Assembly (NCBI GenBank): GCA_002633025.1
Contig: NMRB01000198.1
Location: forward strand, 236,351-300,350
Source: Notospermus geniculatus
Taxonomy: Eukaryota > Nemertea > Pilidiophora > Heteronemertea > Lineidae
Length of the DNA: 64,000 bases
Reading direction: 5' to 3'
The position numbers and the translations under genes are program-made. The notes beneath the pieces are model-generated. The model was not told the DNA's origin, made no database searches, and worked only from the letters and a program-made list of their open reading frames with translations. This document shows positions 63,082 to 64,000 of the stretch, in pieces; positions within the stretch are counted from its first letter, which is position 1, and each line of letters begins with the position of its first letter.

Positions 63082-64000
63082 ATGCCTTATCTCGTATGTT
63101 TGACGATGTTCATTTGGGGTTTCACGGTGATACATGGGTTTAATTACTACCTCCTTGACGAAGGGAAAAAATACGCGTCTGTTGGTGACAGAACTGCCAC
63201 ATTTGGCGTGATAATAAGCTTGGAAAAAAACCCCGGTATTTCCGTTGCAAGAAAACCAACCATTCGTGACAATGTCAACATGGTATTCCTTGATACCCCC
63301 ATACCACACACACACCTAAATAAAATTGCTTATCACAAACAATTGATGCGACAATCGGATTGCAAGTTGCTTCATAATAGAACGTTTGATTACATCATAT
63401 CATGCTTTCATTGCATCCGTGATGTAAAAGAGGAACATTTTGGAGTGTGGAAATTTAAAATAGTAATCCTCGCCAACCTGAAAGCATACATTAAGTCCAA
63501 CGAGAAAAGGCCTGTACCGGAATTTACAACTAAAATTCTCAAGGGTCCAGATCCAAATTCAATGTTGTACAAACGTGTGAAGTTATGTAACTACGATCAA
63601 TCTACACAGTTGATATCTTTCCGAGAAAAGCCTTCGTGTCCGCGTAAAAAGACTCCCAGTGGAATGATAAGTACGGGTATCATCAATATTTTCAAACCGA
63701 ACAAGCGATACATTCAAAATTCGGCGGTCAAATGTCAAATTGTGAAAACCACTGTAGAAACAGTGCATTATTTTTTCGGCGCAAAAACTAGAAAGGATAA
63801 TGTAGAGTACCTACCAGTTACTTTGGAGGAATGCCAAAGGTGGAACGAGTCTTTGAGATGTGAACACGGCGATTTAACGGAAATCGCGTCCGAATCAAAA
63901 GATTATAAAGCGTTGTCCACCTCCAATCAAATCGATGTACAATACGTGTGGCCGAAGGGTCATCAAACGGTGACGTACAATTGCCTTATGACCATTGGGT
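63082..64000 (+). CDS. Secreted or envelope-type glycoprotein, 5' part (runs off window)
   Basis: The frame begins with a signal peptide (MPYLVCLTMFIWGFTVIHG) and stays open for 306 codons to the window end. The ectodomain has at least nine Cys after the signal (94, 108, 111, 169, 186, 218, 251, 260, 301) and N-glycosylation sites at 99 (NRT) and 255 (NES). A segment TVETVHYFFGAK is followed by C and W residues. This looks like the start of a large viral envelope protein, with a membrane anchor expected beyond the window. The family (herpesvirus-type, chuvirus-type, other) cannot be told by eye. It is the last gene of the plus-strand block and shares its TATA spacing. Confidence 0.6.
   Translation, partial: MPYLVCLTMFIWGFTVIHGFNYYLLDEGKKYASVGDRTATFGVIISLEKNPGISVARKPTIRDNVNMVFLDTPIPHTHLNKIAYHKQLMRQSDCKLLHNRTFDYIISCFHCIRDVKEEHFGVWKFKIVILANLKAYIKSNEKRPVPEFTTKILKGPDPNSMLYKRVKLCNYDQSTQLISFREKPSCPRKKTPSGMISTGIINIFKPNKRYIQNSAVKCQIVKTTVETVHYFFGAKTRKDNVEYLPVTLEECQRWNESLRCEHGDLTEIASESKDYKALSTSNQIDVQYVWPKGHQTVTYNCLMTIG

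Noticed and set aside
1-64000. CRISPR arrays, bacterial operons or replication origins
   Set aside because: No regularly spaced direct repeats with unique spacers and no prokaryotic gene organisation; the DNA is eukaryotic.
17900-64000. Contaminating free virus genome in the assembly
   Set aside because: The virus-like genes are interleaved with host-type MITEs, SINE and LINE pieces, a copia element and spliced host genes, which fits integration.

Overview
The window is animal genomic DNA. It has low coding density, spliced host transcripts with GT-AG junctions and AATAAA signals, a 7TM receptor, and a very dense load of short inverted-repeat transposons (MITEs), LINE fragments, tRNA-derived SINE pieces and one nearly complete Ty1/copia retrotransposon. 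Frequent TAGGCCTA words and ACATGTA-type runs, plus receptor duplication, fit a marine invertebrate (echinoderm, hemichordate, amphioxus or similar). This is an impression only; no gene here fixes the species.

The most notable content is a set of intronless open reading frames unlike the surrounding host DNA. I read them as the remains of an integrated large DNA virus. On the minus strand they are a UBA-RING protein of the IAP type (17900-18811), a 102-residue protein (23945-24253, weaker case), a BTB/BACK-like protein of 632 residues (29855-31753), a 206-residue basic protein (32232-32852) and a Bcl-2 homologue with BH3, BH1 and BH2 (35498-36013). On the plus strand, from 59222 to the window end, are a 308-residue protein, a 476-residue Cys-rich protein, a 5'-incomplete Cys-containing frame, a 60-residue membrane protein and the first 306 residues of a secreted or envelope-type glycoprotein that runs off the window. 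Eight of these have a TATTTAAA or TATATATA/TATAAA box 39-53 nt upstream of the chosen ATG. Two regulators of apoptosis (Bcl-2-like and IAP-like) sit in the same set. No polymerase, capsid, terminase or integrase gene is in the window, so the virus family is open; a herpesvirus-like agent (malacoherpesviruses infect marine invertebrates) is one candidate.

Layout: 0.6-3.0 kb and 5.9-7.5 kb hold TIR elements and foldbacks; 9.1-10.1 kb is an intact 7TM receptor and 11.26-11.81 kb its broken duplicate carrying a 131-bp MITE; 13.8-16.7 kb is a spliced transcript of unclear coding content; 17.6-19.8 kb holds the UBA-RING gene (its 3' end overwritten by a transposon with a 9-bp target duplication) and a small secreted acidic protein with a broken tandem copy; 20-29.7 kb is mostly MITEs; 29.8-36.1 kb is the left virus-like block; 36.6-40.7 kb is a nest of TIR elements; 41.5-43.85 kb is a two-exon host gene with a heptapeptide repeat; 44.3-46.5 kb is a broken LINE; 47.96-52.69 kb is the copia element with 219-bp LTRs, a 5-bp target duplication and a half-tRNA-type primer site; 55.2-57.2 kb is a second spliced transcript; 57.77-59.13 kb is a Mutator-like TIR element just upstream of the right virus-like block, which fills the rest of the window.

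Virus-like genes interleaved with host transposons, together with their spliced neighbours, show that the block is integrated rather than a contaminating viral contig. The intactness of most of its reading frames points to a recent insertion or to retained function.
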